19,959 nucleotides of DNA, from NCBI GenBank assembly GCA_041635265.1, contig JBFJJV010000044.1, forward strand, positions 1 to 19,959. Reading direction: 5' to 3'. The stretch comes from Panacagrimonas sp041635265 (GTDB lineage: Bacteria > Pseudomonadota > Gammaproteobacteria > Nevskiales > Nevskiaceae). The position numbers and the translations under genes were made by a program. The notes under the pieces were generated by a model. That model saw only the letters and a program-made list of their open reading frames with translations, searched no databases and was not told where the DNA came from. Below, piece by piece: positions 7,147 to 13,670 of this stretch; position 1 is the first letter of the stretch; every line of letters begins with the position of its first letter.

Positions 7147-8846
7147 GTGCGCGCCTCCTGGGGACGGATTTCGCTGGTGTTGAAGTCGCTCGAAGGCACC
7201 GTCTGTTTTTTCAGATGTTGCGCCAGACGAAGGGCGATGGCAATCAGAGTCAGCGTGGGATTGGCCTGACTCGAAGTCGGAAAAACAGAGGCGCTGGCGA
7301 TATGCAAATTGCTGACGGCGTGGACCCGGCATTGGGCATCAACGACGCTGCTGCGCGGGTCGTCGCCCATGCGTGTTGTGCCAATGTGGTGCCCCCCATA
7401 GGCGCCATAGCGAAGCATCTCGGTTTCGACCATCTCGGGTTCGTACTGGAAAGTACCAAAGCCGGACTCGGCAACATCATGCGCAAACAGTGCAAGGCTG
7501 CGGCGCAATTTATCGACATCGCCCTGTGTGTAGCGCCAGTCGACGCGCAGCCGCGGCATGCCCAATGCATCGACGCCTTGGCCAAGGGAGATCCGACTCT
7601 CGGGATTGGGCTCCTGCTCCGCGTGGAAATCCAGGCTGAATCGCCCGCCCTTGCTGCGGATGATGATCGATGGAAATTTGCGTTCGGCGAGAAATCGATC
7701 GCGAATCAGATGCCACACAAAGCCCACGGTATAGGGCAGATCCAGCAGCACGTTCCGACAATGAGCCAGCCACACGCGAAGAGTTGTCTTGCCGCCGTCA
7801 ATCAATCGCTTGCGATATTCATAGGGAATCAGAAACTTTCCCAAACAAAAGGCCGAAAGGATGCCGATGCGATGTCGCGGATCGGTCATGCGGGGGAAAT
7901 GCAGGCGCGCCACGAAATTCGCCAGTCCCTGCGCTCGTTGCTGCGAAGGCAGGAGCGCAATCCGTTGTCGACAATAGACGCCTTCATCCGACACATCGTA
8001 ACCATGCCAGACGCTGGCCGGGTCTGCGGCGGCCAGCGTGCCGATGACGCCGGCCAGGTGACACATATAGTAACGACCGACGACATCGTGCTCATTGCCA
8101 ATGCCCTGATTGGAGTGATCACGACTGGCCAGCAGTAAGCGCGCGACTTCCAGGCCGCCAACACACAGCACAAGGTGCTGGGCCTGCACCTGGAATGCCT
8201 TGCCAGAAAGGGTCTTGACCTGCACAAGCCTGACGGATTTACCATCTTCGGCAAGACTGATGTTGGTGACGTTGGCGTGTAAAATCAGCCGCACATCATC
8301 TGCCGCGGCCAGGCGGTCGCCATAACGGACAGCGAAGTTAGTCGGACAGCTGAACCGCTCGATCTGCTCGGTACTAAAGTTTGAACTATGAAATCCGGAA
8401 AGCATGGCCCGGGCACGGGCCGGATAACTTTCCGTCGAGGAATAAACGAAATTCCCCGCTTCGCACAGTTGATTGGCGCGTTCGTAGTAGGGGCGCAAAT
8501 CCTCAAAGCTGATCGGCCACCCGCTGTGAGGCATGTAATCACGCTGCTCGAAATCGATAGGGTCCATGGGCATGCAGCGACCGCCCCAGATCGTGGTCGA
8601 GCCGCCGAACCGGCGCTGCCGATAGCTCGCGGGCGGACTGTGCAGCGCCTCGTCAGCAACCTCACCTTCATAGAGGGTTTGCGTTTCGGCCTCTTCGGAC
8701 ACACCTCCGGATTCCAGCAACAGCACCGAGAGCCCCGACTCCATTAGCGACAATGCCATGGAGATGCCGGCTGCGCCTGCACCGACCACACAGATGTCGG
8801 ACTTCAGGATCGAATTATCAGGTATATCGGAAGCGTCTTGAATCAC
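7143..8846 (-). CDS. GMC-family FAD-dependent oxidoreductase
   Basis: A 567-residue flavoprotein. The dinucleotide fold is at the N-terminus (CVVGAGAAGISMALSLMESG, G22-A-G-A-A-G27), with ESGG at the end of the second strand. The GMC N-domain signature appears in RRFGGSTTIWGGRCMPMDP. The GMC C-domain contains YGGHHIGTTRMG (H486/H487), the likely active-site region, and ASVFPTSSQANPT with Asn529. No signal or Tat peptide is seen, so a cytoplasmic location is expected. GMC enzymes oxidise alcohols or sugars. This one is translationally coupled to an SDR in a polysaccharide locus, so a sugar or polyprenyl-linked sugar substrate is inferred. The start is a GTG at 8846 without a good Shine-Dalgarno sequence. 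A sigma-54-like promoter and a 16-bp palindrome lie directly upstream. Confidence 0.92.
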   Translation of the reverse strand: MIQDASDIPDNSILKSDICVVGAGAAGISMALSLMESGLSVLLLESGGVSEEAETQTLYEGEVADEALHSPPASYRQRRFGGSTTIWGGRCMPMDPIDFEQRDYMPHSGWPISFEDLRPYYERANQLCEAGNFVYSSTESYPARARAMLSGFHSSNFSTEQIERFSCPTNFAVRYGDRLAAADDVRLILHANVTNISLAEDGKSVRLVQVKTLSGKAFQVQAQHLVLCVGGLEVARLLLASRDHSNQGIGNEHDVVGRYYMCHLAGVIGTLAAADPASVWHGYDVSDEGVYCRQRIALLPSQQRAQGLANFVARLHFPRMTDPRHRIGILSAFCLGKFLIPYEYRKRLIDGGKTTLRVWLAHCRNVLLDLPYTVGFVWHLIRDRFLAERKFPSIIIRSKGGRFSLDFHAEQEPNPESRISLGQGVDALGMPRLRVDWRYTQGDVDKLRRSLALFAHDVAESGFGTFQYEPEMVETEMLRYGAYGGHHIGTTRMGDDPRSSVVDAQCRVHAVSNLHIASASVFPTSSQANPTLTLIAIALRLAQHLKKQTVPSSDFNTSEIRPQEART

Positions 8847-8864
8847 AATTTCGAAGTCTTAAGG

Positions 8865-8880
8865 GATGCCGTACGGCATC
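8865..8880. promoter_or_regulatory. Perfect 16-bp palindrome, candidate operator
   Basis: GATGCCGTACGGCATC is identical to its reverse complement. It lies 18 bp upstream of the GMC start codon and about 15 bp downstream of the -12 element of the sigma-54-like promoter, so it would fall just inside the transcript. This is where a dimeric repressor would block transcription. As RNA it would give a 6-bp stem with a 4-nt loop. No T-run follows, so it is not a terminator. Confidence 0.5.
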
Positions 8881-8894
8881 GATTCTGATTCTAA

Positions 8895-8911
8895 AGCGGT
8901 CATGGTGCCAA
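8895..8911 (-). promoter_or_regulatory. Sigma-54 (RpoN)-type -24/-12 promoter candidate for the GMC-SDR operon
   Basis: On the minus strand the site reads TTGGCACCATGACCGCT. Against the family consensus TGGCACG-N4-TTGCW it has a perfect TGGCAC at -24, the invariant GG and GC exactly 10 bases apart, and T after GC. The mismatches are C for G after TGGCAC and CC for TT before GC. It faces the GMC gene and is about 50 bp upstream of its GTG. A TAGAAT overlapping its 3-prime side resembles a sigma-70 -10 box but lacks a matching -35. Confidence 0.5.
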
Positions 8912-8972
8912 AACGGGACTCATTAGGAGTGACCGCCTTGGCCAAGTCGGCTGGCGCAGCACGCACTTAAGA

Positions 8973-8993
8973 CTCTACATCCCCTATGTAGAG
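8973..8993. repeat. 8-bp perfect inverted repeat with 5-nt spacer, within a larger imperfect hairpin
   Basis: CTCTACAT (8973-8980) and ATGTAGAG (8986-8993) are exact reverse complements around CCCCT. Outside them, GGCT...GCGCA on the left (from about 8950) can pair with TGCGC...AGCC on the right (to about 9012), with mismatches in between. This gives a longer imperfect structure upstream of the polymerase. It could be an operator for a dimeric regulator or a leader-RNA hairpin. Confidence 0.5.
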
Positions 8994-9057
8994 ACGTTCG
9001 TGCGCTGAGCCATAAGAAAATCAAGCAAATCATTCTTGTCCTGAAACGATGAGACCG

Positions 9058-9073
9058 GCGCTCTATCGAGCGC
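9058..9073. repeat. 6-bp inverted repeat upstream of the polymerase gene
   Basis: GCGCTC and GAGCGC are exact reverse complements around TATC, about 90 bp before the polymerase ATG. No T-run follows. It may be a leader hairpin or protein site; alone it is weak. Confidence 0.35.
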
Positions 9074-9160
9074 GGAGTATGCACGGCGAGCGGGGCTGCA
9101 ACTCCATGAACTGCTCAATGAGCATTCGCCTTGCCCTCACTCGAAGCTTACTATTCATGC

Positions 9161-10513
9161 ATGCGGCTGAACCCCAACCTTTCACATGTTCCATCTGCTG
9201 TCCCCGGGGCCTGGGTCATTGACCGGCAGGATTTGCTTTTCGTGACCCTGATCTGGGCCGTTGGCCTGGCCTTGAGCGTCGTGGAAATGGACATTTTGAC
9301 CCTGCGCACTTTTGATCCGGCATTCAGAACGGTCTGGTTGCCCTTGCTGTTTGGCGCGCTCTTTGTCATTGCTCGGCGGCGGCAGTTGCTGGCCGCGCTT
9401 TGGCCCTACCTGAATCGGGGCATGTTGGCCGTTTTTTTCTGGGCGATTGCAAGTATTGCGTGGTCGTCCCATACACTTCACTCCTTTACACAGGTCATCG
9501 GCATCCTGGTGCCCACGTTCCTTGCCATCGCTTTCGCCGTGGCTGCATGGAACGGCAGTCGATTTGAGAGCGTCATGAGCAATACCATCATGATTATCCT
9601 CGTCATGTCTGTGCTCTGGGCTATCGCCTTTCCGTCGCTGGCGATTCATCAGGATGACAACTTCGAACTCGCAGGAGCCTGGCGCGGCATTACATACCAG
9701 AAAAACGGACTCGGTCAGGTTGCCGCGATTGGCGTCATTATCAGTTTTTATCAACTGCTAAACGGGGCAGGAGCGAGGGCCTGGAGTCTTGCCCGGGTGC
9801 TTTTATCCCTGTTCGTGGTTTACAAATCACGCAGCAATACCTCGCTGATGCTGGCGGTGCTTTCCTGCGCGCTCATGCTCCCGATCTTGAAACCGCAAAT
9901 CTCGATCGGCTGGTTGGGCCGCCGCTTGTTCTACGGCAGCCTGCTGATCGTGATTCCCCTGTCGGCTTATCTTGCGACCAGAACCACGGTGTTTGGTTTT
10001 GTGGGATCGCTCCTGGGTAAAAGCAGCTCCTTCACCGGCCGGACGCCGATCTGGAACGAGATGTTCATGCAGATTTCAAAGCACCCGTTCCTGGGCACAG
10101 GATTCAGTGCATTTTGGCAATTTCCCGAATCCGGCGTTGCAGAACTCAGGGAACAACTCCAGTGGAATGTGCCGACCGCACATAATGGCTATATTGAGCT
10201 GACCAATGAACTCGGGCTCATAGGTTTGGGCCTGTTCCTGATTTTCCTAGCGCTCCACGCAAAAGCACTCGCACAGCTTTCCCGCCTCGATCCCAAGGCT
10301 TTCGCTTTACATGCCCCTTTGCTTGTCTATCTTTCACTGGCCAATTTTTCAGAGAGCGGATGGATGTATCCGATTGCCATTACTCATCTGGTCGTGATGT
10401 ACAGTTCGATCGAGTTATCACGCCGTTTATTCGCTTGCAAATTAATGGAAACGTACAATTCTGCCGCACAAGGGCCTGCCCCGCCGCAATTCAGCAAGGA
10501 GGCTCGAACATGA
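9161..10513 (+). CDS. O-antigen ligase/polymerase family membrane protein (Wzy/ExoQ-like polysaccharide polymerase)
   Basis: A 450-residue polytopic inner-membrane protein with about ten to twelve hydrophobic segments. The diagnostic Wzy_C/WaaL-type periplasmic region is present. SFTGRTPIWNEMFMQISKHP is followed by GTGFSAFW and then TAHNGYIELTNELGLIGLG, with the conserved His of HNGY. This arrangement resembles ExoQ-type exopolysaccharide polymerases. Given the neighbouring flippase and glycosyltransferases, it most likely joins repeat units in the periplasm. A role as O-antigen ligase cannot be excluded from sequence alone. The frame also opens at a TTG at 9131. ATG 9161 is preferred, but neither start has a good ribosome binding site. 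Its stop overlaps the gmhA start as ATGA. Confidence 0.88.
   Translation: MRLNPNLSHVPSAVPGAWVIDRQDLLFVTLIWAVGLALSVVEMDILTLRTFDPAFRTVWLPLLFGALFVIARRRQLLAALWPYLNRGMLAVFFWAIASIAWSSHTLHSFTQVIGILVPTFLAIAFAVAAWNGSRFESVMSNTIMIILVMSVLWAIAFPSLAIHQDDNFELAGAWRGITYQKNGLGQVAAIGVIISFYQLLNGAGARAWSLARVLLSLFVVYKSRSNTSLMLAVLSCALMLPILKPQISIGWLGRRLFYGSLLIVIPLSAYLATRTTVFGFVGSLLGKSSSFTGRTPIWNEMFMQISKHPFLGTGFSAFWQFPESGVAELREQLQWNVPTAHNGYIELTNELGLIGLGLFLIFLALHAKALAQLSRLDPKAFALHAPLLVYLSLANFSESGWMYPIAITHLVVMYSSIELSRRLFACKLMETYNSAAQGPAPPQFSKEART
10496..10502 (+). promoter_or_regulatory. Strong Shine-Dalgarno sequence for gmhA
   Basis: AAGGAGG lies 7 nt before the gmhA ATG and inside the end of the polymerase gene. It is among the best ribosome binding sites in this locus. 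It fixes the gmhA start at 10510 and suggests GmhA is translated well even if the membrane protein upstream is not. Confidence 0.8.
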
Positions 10514-11112
10514 GTTTGGACGCCATAAAAAACATGATTGCCGATTCGCTTGCCGTCAAGCAATTGGTGTTGGCCGATGCGGAACTATTGAATAATCTGT
10601 TGCGCGTAACGCAATGCATTGAATCGGCGCTACGTGCCGGCAACAAAGTCATGCTGGCTGGCAATGGCGGCTCGGCGGCAGACTCGCAACATATCGCAGC
10701 GGAGTTTGTCAGCCGCTTTGAATTTGATCGGCCCGGCCTGCCCGCTATGGCGCTGACCACCGATACATCCATGCTCACGGCCATCGGCAATGATTATGGT
10801 TATGAGCACGTCTTCGAGCGACAGGTTCAGGCAAATGGACGCGCAGGTGATGTCTTCATCGGCATTTCGACTTCTGGAAACTCGAAGAACGTCATGCTCG
10901 CCGTGGACGCCTGCAAGGCCATGTCTATCACGACCGTAGCCCTATGCGGCGGCGCAGGTCGTCTCAGGAACTGTTGCGACCATGTTCTGGCGGTACCTTC
11001 CACGCATACGCCACGCATTCAGGAAAATCACATCCTGCTCGGCCATGTGATCTGTGCACTGGTCGAGCAAGCCATATGGGGCGCGAAGTACGGTAACCAA
11101 GCATCACAATGA
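10510..11112 (+). CDS. gmhA: GmhA, sedoheptulose-7-phosphate isomerase (SIS domain)
   Basis: A 200-residue cytoplasmic SIS-domain protein (E. coli GmhA has 192). It isomerises sedoheptulose 7-phosphate to D-glycero-D-manno-heptose 7-phosphate, the first step to nucleotide-activated heptose. The GNGGSAADSQHIAAEF loop supplies H61 and E65. Q171 and H179 in RIQENHILLGH complete the expected zinc and catalytic set, at nearly the same numbers as in E. coli. ISTSGNSKN (119-127) is the SIS phosphate loop. It is ATGA-coupled to the polymerase, so it belongs to the polysaccharide operon. No kinase or adenylyltransferase (HldE, HddA/HddC) and no GmhB is nearby. A DiaA-like regulatory role is less likely because the metal and catalytic residues are intact. 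Confidence 0.93.
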   Translation: MSLDAIKNMIADSLAVKQLVLADAELLNNLLRVTQCIESALRAGNKVMLAGNGGSAADSQHIAAEFVSRFEFDRPGLPAMALTTDTSMLTAIGNDYGYEHVFERQVQANGRAGDVFIGISTSGNSKNVMLAVDACKAMSITTVALCGGAGRLRNCCDHVLAVPSTHTPRIQENHILLGHVICALVEQAIWGAKYGNQASQ

Positions 11113-11379
11113 GCGTCCAAACTCTGAGCTGATCGGCGCATCAAGTTCTAAAATCTAGCCAGCAAGCAGCAAATGCTATGACCGGCTGGGCTCATCGAAA
11201 GCGATTGATCAGGGGCTTGATTGGCTGCGGTCGATGCCGAGTATCACTTGTCGCACCTTAATCGGGAATGGCCACGCAATCGCCGTGGATCTGATGCCAT
11301 ACTGAGCCATCGCCCTCGTCGATGAAGCCCCGCGTGCTTGCACCCTGTAGCATCTCCGGATTGCCAACTACTCAACACA

Positions 11380-12180
11380 ATGCAGAGTCCTTTGCCACCC
11401 AAGGCCTTAGATAGCGTAGATGTGCTCGGCGTGAAGGTGCACAGCGTCACGCGTGCCGAACTGCTGAGCGCACTCACGCAGGGCGTGCTTTTTACGCCGA
11501 ATGTGGATTTCATTATGCGGATGCGGGTGGACCCGGAATTCCGCGAGATGTTCCACCGCGCGGATTTCCGGATTTGCGACAGCCGAATTGTTCAGCTGGC
11601 CGCAAAGTTTCTTGGAACGCCGATCAAGGAGAAAATTGCAGGCTCTGATTTTTTTGGCGAGTTCTGCGACTACCATCGTGAAAATCAGGAAATTACGGTC
11701 TTTCTGCTCGGTGCTGCGCCGGGCGTCGCCTTGGAGGCGCAACGTCGGCTGAATCTGCGCTGCGGGCGAAACATAGTGGTTGGCGCACATTCGCCCAGCT
11801 TCGGTTTCGAAAAAAATCCTAAGGAATGCGAGGAATTGATCCAGCGGGTCGAGCAGTCGGGGGCGACTGTCCTTGCGGTGGGTGTCGGCGCGCCGAAACA
11901 GGAAAAGTGGATCATGCGCCACAAGGATCGTTTGCCAGGCGTGAGAATCTTCATGGGCATCGGTGCGACCATCGATTTTGAGGCGGGAAATGTTTCAAGG
12001 GCGCCGGTCTGGACGCAGAATCTCGGGCTCGAATGGGTCTATCGGCTGATCAAGGAGCCGCGCCGACTCTGGCGTCGGTACCTGCTTGATGACATGCCCT
12101 TTCTCTGGCTGATCATTAAGCAGCGTCTGAAAATGAATACGAGTCCGCGGGATACCCGCGGTGTAAAGAATCCGCAATGA
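11380..12180 (+). CDS. WecG/TagA/CpsF family glycosyltransferase
   Basis: A 266-residue protein of GT family 26. Family landmarks are TPNVDFIMRMR (about 39-49) and ADFRICDSRIVQLAAKFLG, with Asp67 at the place of the catalytic Asp of TagA. VFLLGAAPG and AVGVGAPKQEKWI follow. The C-terminal tail APVWTQNLGLEWVYRLIKEP continues with RRLWRRYLLDDMPF and is the membrane-association region of this family. WecG adds ManNAcA and TagA adds ManNAc to lipid-linked GlcNAc, so this enzyme probably adds the second sugar of the unit. The exact sugar is not predictable. A TTG at 11338 would add 14 residues, but ATG 11380 is closer to the conserved part. No good Shine-Dalgarno sequence precedes it. A 267-bp gap after gmhA contains no gene I can support. 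Confidence 0.92.
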   Translation: MQSPLPPKALDSVDVLGVKVHSVTRAELLSALTQGVLFTPNVDFIMRMRVDPEFREMFHRADFRICDSRIVQLAAKFLGTPIKEKIAGSDFFGEFCDYHRENQEITVFLLGAAPGVALEAQRRLNLRCGRNIVVGAHSPSFGFEKNPKECEELIQRVEQSGATVLAVGVGAPKQEKWIMRHKDRLPGVRIFMGIGATIDFEAGNVSRAPVWTQNLGLEWVYRLIKEPRRLWRRYLLDDMPFLWLIIKQRLKMNTSPRDTRGVKNPQ

Positions 12181-12235
12181 GCGAATTCGATGAGTCTCAG
12201 CCACTGAGCCTGCTGGTGTCTGCCAAGGTCGCAAG

Positions 12236-13492
12236 ATGTCTGCCGCGCGCCGGTCTCAAGCGCTGCTGCGCGGAGTTTGGTCAGTGATCCTGGCCAGCGC
12301 CATCCTGCTGATTGCCACGACCCTGCTGCTTTTGCCGAGTGCATATTTGCTAGTGCTGACCGTGCTTAGCGCAAAGCCGACGGAGCCGCCGAAGGGGCAG
12401 GAGCGTCTCAAATACGTCGTGTTGGTGCCGGCCCATAATGAAGCGCAGGGCATCGGCAGAACCGTTGCCTGCCTGCTGGCTCTGGACTGGCCCGAGTCGA
12501 TGCGTCGCATCCTGGTGATCGCCGACAATTGCAGTGACGCAACGGCGCAATTGGCTCGCGAGGCCGGAGCAGAAGTGCTGGAGCGAAACGATGCGGATCT
12601 GCGCGGGAAAGGCTATGCGTTGGAATATGCCTTCAATGAAATCCTGAAGGAAAACTGGGCAGATGCCATCGTCGTCATCGATGCCGATACAACGGTGTCA
12701 CCCGGACTGCTGGAAGCGTTTAATGCCCGTCTGGCCTTGGGCGCACAAGCGGTGCAGGCATTTTCAGGGGTGCTCAATCCCGACTCGAGTTGGCGCACCC
12801 GGCTGATTACCATCGCACTGTCGATGTTTCACCGGGTACGCAGTCGTGGTCGTGAAATGCTGGGCGTGTCCTGTGGCTTGAGGGGTAATGGCATGTGCCT
12901 CGCGGTGGGGGCCTTGCAACAGGTGCCGCATCGCGTTTATTCACTGGTTGAAGATCTCGAGTACGGCATTGAGCTGGGCCGCGCCGGGATCCGAGTCTGG
13001 TATGCCGATGAGGTCGATGCACTGGGAGAGATGGTGTCGTCCGAATCCTCTGCGCGCTCACAGCGACAGCGATGGGAGGGCGGGCGTGCGCAAATTGCCA
13101 GGAAGCTGGGCTGGCCCTTGCTCAAGGAGGCCCTGCGGAAGCGCGATCTGTTGTTGTTTGATCTGGCGATGGACATACTGGTGCCGCCGCTGGGCACCAT
13201 CGGCATCCTGAGTTTCGGCCTCGCCCTCCTTGCCAGCCTGACGTGGTGGATGGCCTTGCTGCCGTTGGCCGTCACCCTCTGCGCGATGCTCCCTCTGATC
13301 TTCCTGCTTCTGCACCTCGCCCGCGGGGTGATGGTGAGCGGCCTGGGCATGCGGGGTTGGACTACACTGGCATCGGCGCCGATCTATCTGATCTGGAAAT
13401 TGTCATTGAAGCTGCGTGCCCGCCCGGCATCTAATCAGTGGGTTCGGACGACGCGAGAAGACACTGGCAAAGCCTCGTCCACTGACAAATAA
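12236..13492 (+). CDS. Glycosyltransferase family 2, membrane-bound processive-type
   Basis: A 418-residue inner-membrane GT2. An N-terminal transmembrane segment (about 14-45) is followed by the catalytic domain. Visible motifs are VPAHNEAQGIG, the nucleotide-binding VIADNCSD, DXD (D149-A-D151) and the acceptor-site E239-D240. The QRQRW motif (276-280) is typical of processive and cellulose-synthase-like GT2 enzymes. At least two C-terminal hydrophobic segments lie at about 305-375. It would transfer a sugar from a nucleotide donor to the growing lipid-linked chain. QxxRW alone does not prove processivity. ATG 12236 has AAGG about 7 nt upstream. The coding frame after its TAA stays open for 52 codons (see separate entry). 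Confidence 0.9.
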   Translation: MSAARRSQALLRGVWSVILASAILLIATTLLLLPSAYLLVLTVLSAKPTEPPKGQERLKYVVLVPAHNEAQGIGRTVACLLALDWPESMRRILVIADNCSDATAQLAREAGAEVLERNDADLRGKGYALEYAFNEILKENWADAIVVIDADTTVSPGLLEAFNARLALGAQAVQAFSGVLNPDSSWRTRLITIALSMFHRVRSRGREMLGVSCGLRGNGMCLAVGALQQVPHRVYSLVEDLEYGIELGRAGIRVWYADEVDALGEMVSSESSARSQRQRWEGGRAQIARKLGWPLLKEALRKRDLLLFDLAMDILVPPLGTIGILSFGLALLASLTWWMALLPLAVTLCAMLPLIFLLLHLARGVMVSGLGMRGWTTLASAPIYLIWKLSLKLRARPASNQWVRTTREDTGKASSTDK

Positions 13493-13651
13493 AGCAAAAT
13501 CAACAACATCCAATTCATTCTCGGCCAGAAATTCACCGACGATGGCTGCCTGCTCCTCTCCTCGGAGGCCCCCTCGTCAATCGGCAATCTGGAAGAAGTT
13601 GCATCCGCCAATCCAAATTCCCGCCTGAATCGTGAAGCGCGCGCCACCTAA
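13493..13651 (+). other. Open, codon-like stretch in frame after the GT2 stop codon (possible gene remnant)
   Basis: Directly after the TAA of the GT2 gene, the same frame runs 52 codons to another TAA. Third positions are about two-thirds G or C, and the composition is protein-like (for example INNIQFILGQKFTDDG and IGNLEEVASANPNSRL). It contains no ATG, GTG or TTG, so it cannot be a gene by itself. It could be a C-terminal extension cut off by a recent stop mutation, the end of a decayed gene, or chance. GT2 homologues usually end near the WVRT seen before the stop, which argues against a lost extension. Confidence 0.25.
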
Positions 13652-13670
13652 AACCGAATAGAAAGACCCG

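Larger units (their letters stand above)
8847..9160. other. Divergent control region between the GMC-SDR operon and the polymerase operon
   Basis: 314 bp without a credible gene. It holds, from left to right, a 16-bp palindrome (8865-8880), a sigma-54-like promoter facing left (8895-8911), a 10-bp palindrome CTTGGCCAAG (8937-8946), an 8-bp inverted repeat (8973-8993) and a 6-bp inverted repeat (9058-9073). I found no convincing sigma-70 hexamer pair for the rightward polymerase operon. The JUMPstart/ops core GGCGGTAG is absent. Confidence 0.75.

Noticed and set aside
7147..7332. Upstream extension of the SDR frame
   Set aside because: It lies inside the GMC C-terminal domain, is not SDR-like, and the ATGA overlap gives a better start.
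11269..11284. Weak sigma-54-like match in the gmhA-wecG gap (TGGCCACGCAATCGCC)
   Set aside because: GG and GC are correctly spaced, but TGGCAC is broken after TGGC and the -12 part is poor.
11113..11379. Possible short genes or a promoter in the 267-bp gap after gmhA
   Set aside because: Only very short frames (for example 27 codons) and no clear promoter hexamers were found; nothing I can support.
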